A stretch of DNA of 64,000 bases from a virus: positions 1 to 64,000 of the IMG/VR virus record IMGVR_UViG_3300025917_000002; one strand, written 5' to 3'. This document shows positions 39,519-47,620 of the stretch, in pieces; the first letter of the stretch is position 1; every line of letters begins with the position of its first letter. Both the position numbers and the translations under genes were made by a program. The notes under the pieces were generated by a model that saw nothing but the letters and a program-made list of their open reading frames with translations, was not told the origin of the DNA and did no database searches.

Positions 39519-39698
39519 GTGTTGAAGGAACGATTAAACCTAAGCATAGGCGAAGAAGCGTCGCACGCCCTCTCCGACTTGTCCGAGCGCCTCAAGATGA
39601 GCAAGACCGCGATCATCGAGGCGGTGCTCATCGAGTGGGCGAAGCGGGAAAACCTAAAGAGCCTCAAGGCTCCCAAGAAAGGCGGTAGCAAGCGATGA
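39519..39698 (+). CDS. Ribbon-helix-helix regulator, leaderless (GTG start)
   Basis: 59 residues: L-N-L-S-I-G-E-E-A-S-H-A-L-S-D-L-S (strand, helix 1) and S-K-T-A-I-I-E-A-V-L-I-E-W-A (helix 2), followed by a Lys-rich tail. Translation probably begins at the first base of the message. Located between portal and capsid genes; may control the promoter it starts from. Confidence 0.7.
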   Translation: MLKERLNLSIGEEASHALSDLSERLKMSKTAIIEAVLIEWAKRENLKSLKAPKKGGSKR

Positions 39699-40063
39699 AA
39701 GGCAGCGTCCCCTGTCCTCAATGCGGCAACCCAGAAACCGACTTGCTCAGCACGACCAACGACTACCGCAACTACTGCCCGGCTTGCGACGTGCGATTCA
39801 GCGATAAGGGGGAGTTTCCCCTAGAGAAAGTGGAGGCAACACCGATGAAAACCCTCGTCCTCAAAGTCGAACTTCGGGGTGAGAACATCAACGTCGATCT
39901 GGACAGCCCGATCATCGTGGGTGTCAAGGCGCTGTTGGAAGCAGCGATTCGTACAAAACGTACCGAGGAAACCTTGATTGATCTCGCACAGTGGAGTGAA
40001 TGGGCAACAGGCGTTACCGCCGTCGAAGTCCGCTTCCAGTTCAGTGAGGAGTCCATAGATTGA
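39695..40063 (+). CDS. Zinc-ribbon plus C-terminal domain
   Basis: 122 residues: C-P-Q-C and C-P-A-C 20 residues apart at the N-terminus, then an alpha/beta domain with V-L-K-V-E-L-R-G. Overlaps the RHH gene by four bases. Function unknown. Confidence 0.6.
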   Translation: MKGSVPCPQCGNPETDLLSTTNDYRNYCPACDVRFSDKGEFPLEKVEATPMKTLVLKVELRGENINVDLDSPIIVGVKALLEAAIRTKRTEETLIDLAQWSEWATGVTAVEVRFQFSEESID

Positions 40064-40392
40064 TGAGCACCCCCGACGAACGCGGCGTCAACGAGGCCCT
40101 CAAGAGCTTCCAAAACTTTTGCCTCGACCAAATCGTCGCGGCTTGGTTCGCCGACGCGCCCGACCCCGCCGCCCTCACCGACGAAATGCTGGACAAGTGG
40201 GAGCGGATGATGCGTAGTCGCTACGGGCGGGCAGCACGGCAACAGTCAGAGGCAACTGGTATCATCACGACCGGCGGCACGTGGCTGGATGATGTACTTG
40301 AGGAGAGCAAGAAGCGGATCAGGGCGTCCTTGGGTAGGGCGATTAAGGATGCCACACTGACGGCGCAAGCGGAACGCGAGAAGGCTAATTGA
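40060..40392 (+). CDS. Helical hypothetical protein
   Basis: 110 residues, all helical, charged, with a basic segment in the middle (M-M-R-S-R-Y-G-R-A-A-R). ATGA overlaps on both sides. Function unknown. Confidence 0.6.
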   Translation: MMSTPDERGVNEALKSFQNFCLDQIVAAWFADAPDPAALTDEMLDKWERMMRSRYGRAARQQSEATGIITTGGTWLDDVLEESKKRIRASLGRAIKDATLTAQAEREKAN

Positions 40393-40643
40393 TGACCATC
40401 GACGTAGTATCCCAATCCAAAGACTACCTCGAACTCTCCGACATCGAGTTCCACCCCCTCGTCCGCGCCAAGTTCCGCGAGGTCCTCGAAACGGAGGCTC
40501 GCAACCTCGAACAAGTTGCCCCTGACCGCCTGCTCAAGTTCCAGGGCCGCATCGAGATGCTGCGGTGGATTCTTGACGCGATGCTCCCGAAGATTTTGGC
40601 CGAACAGCGCGAACGGGCGAAGGCTGCGGAGGCGAGCGAGTGA
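40389..40643 (+). CDS. Helical hypothetical protein
   Basis: 84 residues, mostly helical (R-L-L-K-F-Q-G-R-I-E-M-L-R-W). Four-base overlaps on both sides, second with a GTG start. Function unknown. Confidence 0.6.
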   Translation: MMTIDVVSQSKDYLELSDIEFHPLVRAKFREVLETEARNLEQVAPDRLLKFQGRIEMLRWILDAMLPKILAEQRERAKAAEASE

Positions 40644-40900
40644 GCACTGAATACTGTCCAGTAGGACGTATCGACTGGCAGGAACTTATGGAGATGGTGC
40701 CCCCACCACCTCTACGATGGGATAGCGAGCAAGCTGTTACTCGGCGGTTATACGATGCGGAAACTAACCGATATATTTGGGTCGCCGACACAAAACGGGG
40801 TGCGGTGTTTGAGTTATTCGGCTCGAACCAAGATGAGGACGGAGACGTTTCTATCAAGCGCATCAGCCAGTGGCTTGATACGGAGTTAGTAGAGCAATGA
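40640..40900 (+). CDS. Hypothetical protein (GTG start)
   Basis: 86 residues, acidic, with a Pro run (M-V-P-P-P-P-L-R) and a beta-rich centre. GTG overlaps the previous stop. Function unknown. Confidence 0.55.
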   Translation: MSTEYCPVGRIDWQELMEMVPPPPLRWDSEQAVTRRLYDAETNRYIWVADTKRGAVFELFGSNQDEDGDVSIKRISQWLDTELVEQ

Positions 40901-41262
40901 CCCCAACCATCATCGTCCCTTCTTTCACGTGTCGCCACTGCCGCCGCCCCATCTCTCCGGCTTTCATCGCGTCGCTCGTCGGCACGAACCCTGCGAACGG
41001 TTACTTATGTGAGACGTGTATTGTGCGGGAGCAGGAAAACATGCACCGCCTCCAAGCCTCGCTCAACGAAGTCACGCTCGACATCGACGGGGCCGCCCCG
41101 CCCTGCGCGATCTGCGACACGATCAAGGGAGACGAGCGGGTGCTTGAAGACTACGAAGGCGCGAAGGCGTTCATGTGCAAGCCGTGCGCGGATGCTTACT
41201 TGGTTAGTAATCGAGATAAGCTGAAGGGGACGAAGCTCGAATGGGACTTGAAGCTAAAGTAG
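40897..41262 (+). CDS. Double zinc-ribbon protein
   Basis: 121 residues with two C-x2-C pairs of pairs: C-R-H-C...C-E-T-C and C-A-I-C...C-K-P-C. Two zinc sites are therefore likely. Overlaps the next gene by 22 bases. Role unknown; such proteins bind nucleic acid or protein. Confidence 0.65.
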   Translation: MTPTIIVPSFTCRHCRRPISPAFIASLVGTNPANGYLCETCIVREQENMHRLQASLNEVTLDIDGAAPPCAICDTIKGDERVLEDYEGAKAFMCKPCADAYLVSNRDKLKGTKLEWDLKLK

Positions 41263-41426
41263 AACCGACTGACCCTGATGTTTGCCCCAAGTGTCGAGGC
41301 GACTTGGGCTGGACCTTACGCGGCTCAATGGACGGCAACCCCTATCGCGGCAACGTCGCAACCTGCCGTGATTGTGATTACTTTTACGAGCCTAGTGAGG
41401 AGTGGCTGCGGATACATAAGCGATGA
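41241..41426 (+). CDS. Zinc-ribbon mini-protein
   Basis: 61 residues: C-P-K-C and C-R-D-C about 25 residues apart with aromatic Y-F-Y after the second pair. Located between the double ribbon and the glycosyltransferase ORF. Function unknown. Confidence 0.6.
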   Translation: MGLEAKVEPTDPDVCPKCRGDLGWTLRGSMDGNPYRGNVATCRDCDYFYEPSEEWLRIHKR

Positions 41427-43105
41427 CCAACGGCCTCGTCAGCATCATAATCCCCTCCCGCAGCGAGCAATTCCTCGTCCCCACGGTCAACGATTTGTTC
41501 GCCAAAGCGGTTGGTCCCATCGAAGTAATAGTGTGCTTGGATGGTGGGTCATGGCCTGATCCACCCCTACCGTTCGACCGTGGAAGCCTCACTGTTATCC
41601 GCCATTCAGAGTCCCTCGGCACGCGCGCCGCGATCAACGCCTGCGTCGAAGCCGCCAGTGGCGAGTTCATCATGAAGTCCGACGCTCATTGCTTGTACGC
41701 GGAAGGGTTCGATGAGGCCCTCAAAGCCTCTTGCTTCTCCAACCACGTCGTCGTCCCCCGCCGCAAGCGCCTTGACGCGGAGAACTGGCGCGTCGAGGAA
41801 ACCAACCGGCCCGACTGCGACTACGAATACATCCAGTGGCACCCCACCGACTTCGGCGGTCGCGGCCACAACATCGCCCGTTGGGAGGAGCGCAACCGGG
41901 ATGAGTCGCTCAAGTCGATCCCGATCGACGACCTGATGGCCTTCCAGGCGAGCTGCTATTTCATGCGCCGAGACTACTGGAATTTCCTAGAACTGATGGA
42001 CGAGTCCGCCTACGGCAAAACCCAAAACGAAGGAGAGGAGATCGCGCTCAAATGTTGGCTCAGCGCCGGGCGGGTAGTTATCAACAAGCTCACGTGGTTT
42101 GCCCACTTGTGGAAGGGCTCCCGCTACCCCCGCGACTACAAGTTCGAGCCGTCCGACCTCGCCCAAGGCGCGAGCGGCGTTCAGCGGTGGCTCACCGACT
42201 CCGCGTGGCCCAAGCAAACGCTCCCGTTCTCGTGGCTGATCGACAAGTTTAACCCACCCGGTTGGCCCCCCGATTGGCGCGCGCAGGTAATCAATGACCA
42301 GTCTCGGCCAGTACCAATATCGCACGGAAGCCGGAGCCCTGATGCCCCCGGCTCTCCGCTACCACAACTGGATCAACCAAGCCCTGCACCGGGGCCACTG
42401 CCCGCTGAACGCGACGCTCCTAGTGCTGGGGTCGTTCTACCAAAGGATATACGGTCTATGAGCGATACGCTTGCCCGCATCCTCGGCAAGTTCAACCTTG
42501 ACCCGAGGGCTGATTACAGCAAGGTCACGATGCCCCTTACGTTGCGGATGAACCGCACGGAACTTGCCGCGTTGTTCGCCGAACTCGGTTTCACCGTGGG
42601 GGCGGAGATCGGCACGGCGGCGGGAGATTATGCAGAGACGCTCTGTAAAGCGAACCCCGATCTGCTGCTCCTACATTGTGTGGACAAGTGGCAACCTTAC
42701 CACGGCTACACCGACCACACCCATAAGACGACGTTGGACGGATTTTACAATGAGGCTAAAGCGCGGCTCGCACCTTATCCCGTGTTTATGCACCGTGAGT
42801 GGTCGTTGGATGCGGCGAAGGAATTTGAGGACGGTTCTCTTGACTTTGTCTACATCGACGCGAATCATAGGTACGAGTACGTCGTCGCCGACATCGCCGC
42901 GTGGCTCCCGAAGGTCCGCTCGGGTGGAGTCCTCGCGGGCCACGACTTCAACCAGTCCCGCCAGTCCCGCAAGAAGCTCTTTGGCGTCGTCGAGGCCGTC
43001 ACCGGCTGGTGCTCCGCCTACAACGTAGCCCCTTGGTTCGTCTGCAAGGGCGAATGGGTTTCGGTCGGAGATAAGACGCCGAGTTGGTTCTGGGTGAAGC
43101 CATGA
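41423..43105 (+). CDS. GT2-type glycosyltransferase joined to class I methyltransferase
   Basis: 560-codon frame. Residues 5-270 are a GT-A glycosyltransferase (S-I-I-I-P-S-R-S-E start; acidic S-D-A-H sugar-nucleotide site near 87). Residues 345-555 are a Methyltransf_24-like AdoMet enzyme (G-A-E-I-G-T-A-A-G-D-Y, D-F-V-Y-I-D-A-N-H). Between them is a Pro/Ser linker read from DNA that also encodes a 55-residue gene in another frame (42294-42461) ending at ATGA with an internal ATG (42458) that would start the methyltransferase alone. So this may be two genes fused by an indel, or a true fusion. It likely modifies a phage or host glycan. Confidence 0.75.
   Translation: MTNGLVSIIIPSRSEQFLVPTVNDLFAKAVGPIEVIVCLDGGSWPDPPLPFDRGSLTVIRHSESLGTRAAINACVEAASGEFIMKSDAHCLYAEGFDEALKASCFSNHVVVPRRKRLDAENWRVEETNRPDCDYEYIQWHPTDFGGRGHNIARWEERNRDESLKSIPIDDLMAFQASCYFMRRDYWNFLELMDESAYGKTQNEGEEIALKCWLSAGRVVINKLTWFAHLWKGSRYPRDYKFEPSDLAQGASGVQRWLTDSAWPKQTLPFSWLIDKFNPPGWPPDWRAQVINDQSRPVPISHGSRSPDAPGSPLPQLDQPSPAPGPLPAERDAPSAGVVLPKDIRSMSDTLARILGKFNLDPRADYSKVTMPLTLRMNRTELAALFAELGFTVGAEIGTAAGDYAETLCKANPDLLLLHCVDKWQPYHGYTDHTHKTTLDGFYNEAKARLAPYPVFMHREWSLDAAKEFEDGSLDFVYIDANHRYEYVVADIAAWLPKVRSGGVLAGHDFNQSRQSRKKLFGVVEAVTGWCSAYNVAPWFVCKGEWVSVGDKTPSWFWVKP
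42294..42461 (+). CDS. Overprinted small protein at GT/methyltransferase junction
   Basis: 55 residues, protein-like (starts MTSLGQYQYRTEAGALMPPA; later H-R-G-H-C-P-L-N-A-T-L-L-V-L-G-S-F-Y). Its stop overlaps ATG 42458, in frame with the methyltransferase, by ATGA. The fit to the operon pattern argues that this frame is or was translated. Confidence 0.5.
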   Translation: MTSLGQYQYRTEAGALMPPALRYHNWINQALHRGHCPLNATLLVLGSFYQRIYGL

Positions 43106-43275
43106 AGTGGAAGGACGAGTCAAAGTTCTCGAAAAGCAAGCGTAAGTATTGGGTGAGAGCGCAAGGTGATATTGCTGAGAGGTGGAAAGGTAGTGGCCCC
43201 AAACCCGAAACGAGAAGCGAGAAACGGAGGGATCGGTTAGCTCGTGGTATATTAGGCATAAAGAAAAATGCGTGA
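43102..43275 (+). CDS. Small very basic protein
   Basis: 57 residues, Lys/Arg rich with W-K-G-S-G-P-K-P-E-T. ATGA coupled to the methyltransferase stop; overlaps the next gene by eight bases. Function unknown. Confidence 0.5.
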   Translation: MKWKDESKFSKSKRKYWVRAQGDIAERWKGSGPKPETRSEKRRDRLARGILGIKKNA

Positions 43276-45136
43276 CCTCTCCATCCTCATACCTTCCCGT
43301 CAGGAACCATTTTTGCGGCACACAATCGAGGACATCCTCGCCCGCATCGAAGCGGACACGGAGATCATCGCGGTCTGCGACGGGGCCTTGCCGGTAGAGC
43401 CGATAGATGACCATCCGCGTGTGAAGTTGGTGCTGCTCCCGAAGTCCATCGGTCAGCGTGCCGCCACGAACCTCGCGGCTCGAATGTCCAAGGCGAAGTT
43501 CATAATGAAGCTCGACGCGCACTGTGCGCTTGACCAAGGCTTCGACGTTAAGTTGATGGCAGATTGCGAATACGATTGGACGGTTGTGGGAAAAATGTAT
43601 AACCTCCACGTCTTTGATTGGGCCTGCAAGGTCTGCGGCCACCGCCGCTACATGGGTCCACTCCCGACCAAGTGCCTGAACGATGCTTGCCCCGGCACCG
43701 AGTTTGAGCAGATCATCGTTTGGAAGCCCCGGCTCCACCGCCTAACCAGCGCGTATCGGTTCGACGCTAACCTACATTTCCAATATTTTAGAGAGTACAC
43801 CAAACGGCTCTTTAACGCAGGCAACCACGGCCTGCTCACCGATACGATGTCTCTGCTCGGAGCCTGCTGGTTTCTCCATCGCGATCGCTATTGGGAACTC
43901 GGTGGCCTCGATGAGCGGCACACATCCTGGGGCCAGATGGGCACCGAGATCGCCTGTGCCACTTGGCTCACGGGCGGTCGCCTCGTCTGCAACCAGAAGA
44001 CGTGGTTTTCACACATGTTCAGGACGCAGTCGGGGTTTTCGTTCCCATACGAAATGGACGGCAAGGGTCAGGCTTACTCGCGGGTCCACTCGCGCTGGCT
44101 CTGGGTAGAGGGGAACTACCCGAAGATGCTTCGCCCGTTGTCGTCGCTTGTGGAGCAATTCGCCCCCGTCCCCGACTGGACAGATGAGGCGCTTGAGAAC
44201 CTGAAGAAGATCGAACGTAAGAAATGGGGAGGTCGAAATGGACCACTTGTACCATTTTCTGGCGACGCTATCACTAATGGTCAGCCTCGGAGCGTTCTTA
44301 GCTCTGACCGCGCAAATAGTAGTAGGGGTAATCAGGCTCATCAAACCGCTGCGATAATCTACTACACCGACTGCCTGCTCGCCGATCCCATCTACGAAGC
44401 CTGCCAGCGCCAGCTCGCCCGCGCCTGTGGCACGATCCCTATCACGAGCGTCTCCCTCGGTAAAGGCATAGACTTCGGCGAGAACATCATCATCCATCGG
44501 CAGCGGGGGGCGAAGACGCTCTTTCTCCAGCTTATCGCAGGGCTGGAGGCGAGCACCGCCGACTTTGTGTTCTTCTGTGAGCACGACGTGCTCTACGATA
44601 AGAGTTGCTTCGCATTTACACCACCGCGCGACGACGTTTTCTACTACAACGTCTCCCTCGTCCGCGTGAGCGCGGCTTCCGGTAAAGCCGTGGGCTATCA
44701 AGCGAAGCAGCTCTCGGGGCTGTGCGCGAACCGGCTGCTCCTGCTTGAGCACTACTACCGGCGTTTAGCGCGCATGGCCCTAACCTGTCGCCAAGTCGCG
44801 GGCGAAGGCCGCGAACTCCCCCCGAAGTGGCCCGACGGCCACTCCCGCTTCACTGGCTGGGAGCCCGGCGCAAACTCGCGCGCGGGGCACGAGGTTGATG
44901 GCTACAAGAGCGACGTTTGGCAATCAGCCGTACCCTACATCGACATTCGCGACCACGGCACGAACTTTAGTCGAACGCGCTGGAAGCGTTCCCTATTCTG
45001 GGACAAATCCACCTGTGAAGGCTGGCACGAGTTCGCCCCCGGCGAGCTAATTCCCGGCTGGCCGAGCGCCCCTGTTGGGTGCTTCAGCGAGTTCCTCGCC
45101 GACCTATCCAGCTATGTAGCTAACGAAAGTCCTTGA
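43268..45136 (+). CDS. Two-domain glycosyltransferase with inserted zinc ribbon
   Basis: 622-codon frame. Residues 3-310 are a GT2 (S-I-L-I-P-S-R-Q-E; M-K-L-D-A-H-C at about 79-85) with a zinc ribbon inserted (C-K-V-C-G...C-L-N-D-A-C). Residues 360-620 resemble another GT-like domain (I-I-Y-Y-T-D, F-F-C-E-H-D-V-L-Y). The hinge is read from DNA that in another frame, after GGGGAGG, encodes a 39-residue membrane protein (44238-44357). Two transferases fused, or two genes joined by loss of a stop. Confidence 0.72.
   Translation: MRDLSILIPSRQEPFLRHTIEDILARIEADTEIIAVCDGALPVEPIDDHPRVKLVLLPKSIGQRAATNLAARMSKAKFIMKLDAHCALDQGFDVKLMADCEYDWTVVGKMYNLHVFDWACKVCGHRRYMGPLPTKCLNDACPGTEFEQIIVWKPRLHRLTSAYRFDANLHFQYFREYTKRLFNAGNHGLLTDTMSLLGACWFLHRDRYWELGGLDERHTSWGQMGTEIACATWLTGGRLVCNQKTWFSHMFRTQSGFSFPYEMDGKGQAYSRVHSRWLWVEGNYPKMLRPLSSLVEQFAPVPDWTDEALENLKKIERKKWGGRNGPLVPFSGDAITNGQPRSVLSSDRANSSRGNQAHQTAAIIYYTDCLLADPIYEACQRQLARACGTIPITSVSLGKGIDFGENIIIHRQRGAKTLFLQLIAGLEASTADFVFFCEHDVLYDKSCFAFTPPRDDVFYYNVSLVRVSAASGKAVGYQAKQLSGLCANRLLLLEHYYRRLARMALTCRQVAGEGRELPPKWPDGHSRFTGWEPGANSRAGHEVDGYKSDVWQSAVPYIDIRDHGTNFSRTRWKRSLFWDKSTCEGWHEFAPGELIPGWPSAPVGCFSEFLADLSSYVANESP
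44238..44357 (+). CDS. Overprinted small membrane protein at GT hinge
   Basis: 39 residues, one strong membrane segment (about 7-33). GGGGAGG five bases before the ATG is a better signal than most genes here have. Its stop ends just before the second GT-like domain begins. Confidence 0.5.
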   Translation: MDHLYHFLATLSLMVSLGAFLALTAQIVVGVIRLIKPLR

Positions 45137-45161
45137 CACACCACCCCTAGTGGGCTATGCT
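45133..45161 (+). promoter_or_regulatory. Head-operon promoter
   Basis: TTGACA (45133-45138), 17-base spacer, TATGCT (45156-45161). The transcript carries a six-codon leader frame (45181-45201) after GAGGG, then the scaffold gene at 45209. Confidence 0.65.
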
Positions 45162-45208
45162 CGCCAACCAGAGGGCCAACATGCTCTCGCGCTACGCCTA
45201 AAAACTTT

Positions 45209-46075
45209 ATGGCTAAAGAAACGGACGAAACCGAAGACACCACCGCAACCGAAGACCTCGACCAGCCCGACGAAGCAGCCGAGGATACCCAGCCACTTGA
45301 ACTGCCCGACGATCCCGAAGAACTCAAGAAGTTCGCCACAAGCGCGGCTTCCGAACGAGAGCAACTTCGGCGTGAACGTGCGCAGCTCCAAAGCGAACGA
45401 GACAGACTAAAGGAACTGGAGGAGGAGCAACGTACCAAGGCTACCTATTGGGCCACGGACGCCGAAGCGAAAGCTGCCGAGTTGCGACAACTGAGAGGTA
45501 AGGCTACGAAGCAGCCCAAGGCTGAGGCCGCCGAAGCCGCTGAGGATGACGAAGAACTCGCCGTCCTCGCCGCCAACGGTATGAAGCTCAGCGACCTCAA
45601 GCGCATGTGGCAGGCCGACGCGGACAAGGCCGCTAAGCGAGAACGGGTTGAGGCCACCAATCAAGGCGCTCACGCCCGGCAGATCGTCACTGATTACCCC
45701 GATCTGGCTAACGACAACTCGCCGCTCTCAAAGGCGACGATAGCAGAGATGGAGATCATCAGCCGTGACGACCCGACGCTTAGCGATCAGGCTACGTTCG
45801 AGCTGGCCACTCGCCGCTCTGCGGCGAGGTTGGGAATCGCACCGCGCAGCGTAGCGGCGGCCAACGGCAAGTCGCCCGAGGAAACCGAACGCGCGCGCAG
45901 GCGTGCGGCGCAGGGCGGCCCAACCGGCAAACCAGCAGCCTCGAAAGGCGCAGTCGTCGTCACCGACGCAGACCGAGCGATGGCCCGCAAGATGAACGGT
46001 GGTCAGGACGTGCCCGACAAGCTGTTGATCGAGGCAAAGAGGCGTCTAGCCGACGGCCAAGCGGCCCGTGCGTAG
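45209..46075 (+). CDS. Scaffold-like protein
   Basis: 288 residues, very acidic N-terminus (T-E-D-L-D-Q-P-D-E-A-A-E-D), long coiled coil with many E-R-E-Q-L-R-R-E repeats, and a basic C-terminus. Composition and position between portal and capsid fit a scaffolding protein that directs prohead assembly and is lost on maturation. No sequence family is recognised. Confidence 0.65.
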   Translation: MAKETDETEDTTATEDLDQPDEAAEDTQPLELPDDPEELKKFATSAASEREQLRRERAQLQSERDRLKELEEEQRTKATYWATDAEAKAAELRQLRGKATKQPKAEAAEAAEDDEELAVLAANGMKLSDLKRMWQADADKAAKRERVEATNQGAHARQIVTDYPDLANDNSPLSKATIAEMEIISRDDPTLSDQATFELATRRSAARLGIAPRSVAAANGKSPEETERARRRAAQGGPTGKPAASKGAVVVTDADRAMARKMNGGQDVPDKLLIEAKRRLADGQAARA

Positions 46076-46144
46076 CTCAAGTAGCAGTCGTTCTTCCAGA
46101 ACTCCTTCCAAACGTCTCGTCCGCATCACGCGGAGCGAGAATCC

Positions 46145-46942
46145 ATGTCAAGTCAGCCGACCGAAGCAGCCGATGCACGGACCATCGGCCAGTACAACAC
46201 CGATCCCCTAAACAAACAGCAACGTGGCCGTTTGCACTACCTCGGCTGGAAAAACGTAGACATCGCCGAGATGACCGTGGCCGGTGCGCTCGCCAATCTC
46301 AAGGCTGGTAGCGCGAAACCCGGCAGCAAAGCCTTTCTCAAGAACCAAGTTAATCCGTTGACTGGCACCAAGGATGTCAGCGAGCTTGTCGGCAAGTATT
46401 CCAACGAGGAGATCGAGAAGCGTGCTGGCAACGCTCCGCTCCCAAGTGGTGTGCAGGTAACAGTCGATGAGTTTACCCGTAAATGTCAGCAAGCGGCTAC
46501 CGAACCCTTCGTCATGGACGAGTACACGGGCCGCGTGACCAAGGGCGCGGACCCGATGAACGCAATGCTCCATGAGATGGAGGAGCGTTATTGCGTTTAT
46601 AAGGACGGGTTCGACAAGGAAGGTAAGCCCGTCAAGGTCCGAACCCCTACTCGACGCTTCCGCTTCACCCATCCAAGTGAGCCGCCAGTCCTCGGGCCAG
46701 CGTGGGACCCCGTTTACGATCAAGTCACTGGTAAGCGCGTCCAAGTTGGAGAACTGTTCATGGTCTGGATGCCGGTGGAAATCTACCAAGAGGGTCGCGA
46801 GAAGCCAAACCTTGAGCGTTCACGCCGAATGACCGGTGCGATCGAGAAGAACAAGTCCGACCAGATGAGCAGTGACGGCGAGAGCGCAAACGTCACCGAG
46901 GGCAAGTTTGAAATCGGTAAGTCAGAGGCGTATTACGCCTAG
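46145..46942 (+). CDS. Structural protein of unknown role
   Basis: 265 residues, globular, alpha/beta. Starts 70 bases after scaffold. The C-terminal half has W-D-P-V-Y-D-Q-V-T-G-K-R and W-M-P-V-E-I-Y. Position between scaffold and decoration/capsid genes suggests a head protein; no family recognised. Confidence 0.55.
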   Translation: MSSQPTEAADARTIGQYNTDPLNKQQRGRLHYLGWKNVDIAEMTVAGALANLKAGSAKPGSKAFLKNQVNPLTGTKDVSELVGKYSNEEIEKRAGNAPLPSGVQVTVDEFTRKCQQAATEPFVMDEYTGRVTKGADPMNAMLHEMEERYCVYKDGFDKEGKPVKVRTPTRRFRFTHPSEPPVLGPAWDPVYDQVTGKRVQVGELFMVWMPVEIYQEGREKPNLERSRRMTGAIEKNKSDQMSSDGESANVTEGKFEIGKSEAYYA

Positions 46943-47033
46943 CGGCGGCAAAGCCGCCGGTCGGGGTTCTCGCTGAGTCGAGAGTCCATTCGATGGCCTC
47001 CAAGAACACGAACAAAAAAGAGAGGAACTGAAA

Positions 47034-47585
47034 ATGGCTAACGTTGACAACCCAAATGGATTTGCTTTCACCAGCTTGAACAACCCGAACCCCCCGGACA
47101 CTAAGCAGTACGTCAAGCTCGTTGGCGTCGCGCAGGCATTCTTCCAACAGGAAGTTGCGTTCCAAGCCGCGTCGTCTACGCTCTCCGAGGGCAAGGGGGC
47201 GATTACGCCGCTTGGCACGCCTGGCACCACCGTCATCATGGGTGTCTGCCAGAACCGAGGTGCAGCTTCCCTCAAGACTCGCCACCACGTCATCGTTGAC
47301 CCCCGCGCCGAGTTCATCGCGCAAGACGACGGCGACACTAACGGCGTCGATGCCACCGAAGCAAACCAGAATGCCAACGTCTCGCTTGGCGCAGGCAGCG
47401 CCACAACCGGCTTCTCCGGCAACGAAATCGACGAAGCCTCCATCGCCGTCACCCTCGGTCTCGATCTCCAGCTGATCGGGCTCGCCCCCGACGTGAGTGC
47501 GGTCGGAAACGCCTTCGGCAGCAGCCACGTCCGAATGATTTGCCGGTTCCACGTGAACCGATTTGCTCGAAGCGCCGGGCTGTAA
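47034..47585 (+). CDS. Head decoration-like protein
   Basis: 183 residues, Gly/Ala/Thr rich and beta-rich, N-terminal M-A-N-V-D-N-P-N-G-F. Located directly before the major capsid gene, with AGAGG upstream, which is where decoration or cement proteins are usually found. Assignment by position and composition. Confidence 0.55.
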   Translation: MANVDNPNGFAFTSLNNPNPPDTKQYVKLVGVAQAFFQQEVAFQAASSTLSEGKGAITPLGTPGTTVIMGVCQNRGAASLKTRHHVIVDPRAEFIAQDDGDTNGVDATEANQNANVSLGAGSATTGFSGNEIDEASIAVTLGLDLQLIGLAPDVSAVGNAFGSSHVRMICRFHVNRFARSAGL

Positions 47586-47620
47586 GCCTAGCGCCACTTT
47601 TATAAGTGAGGTAAACGAAA

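Noticed and set aside
42671-43738. 355-codon minus-strand frame
   Set aside because: Lies fully over the methyltransferase and glycosyltransferase genes, low protein-like quality, no ribosome-binding site.
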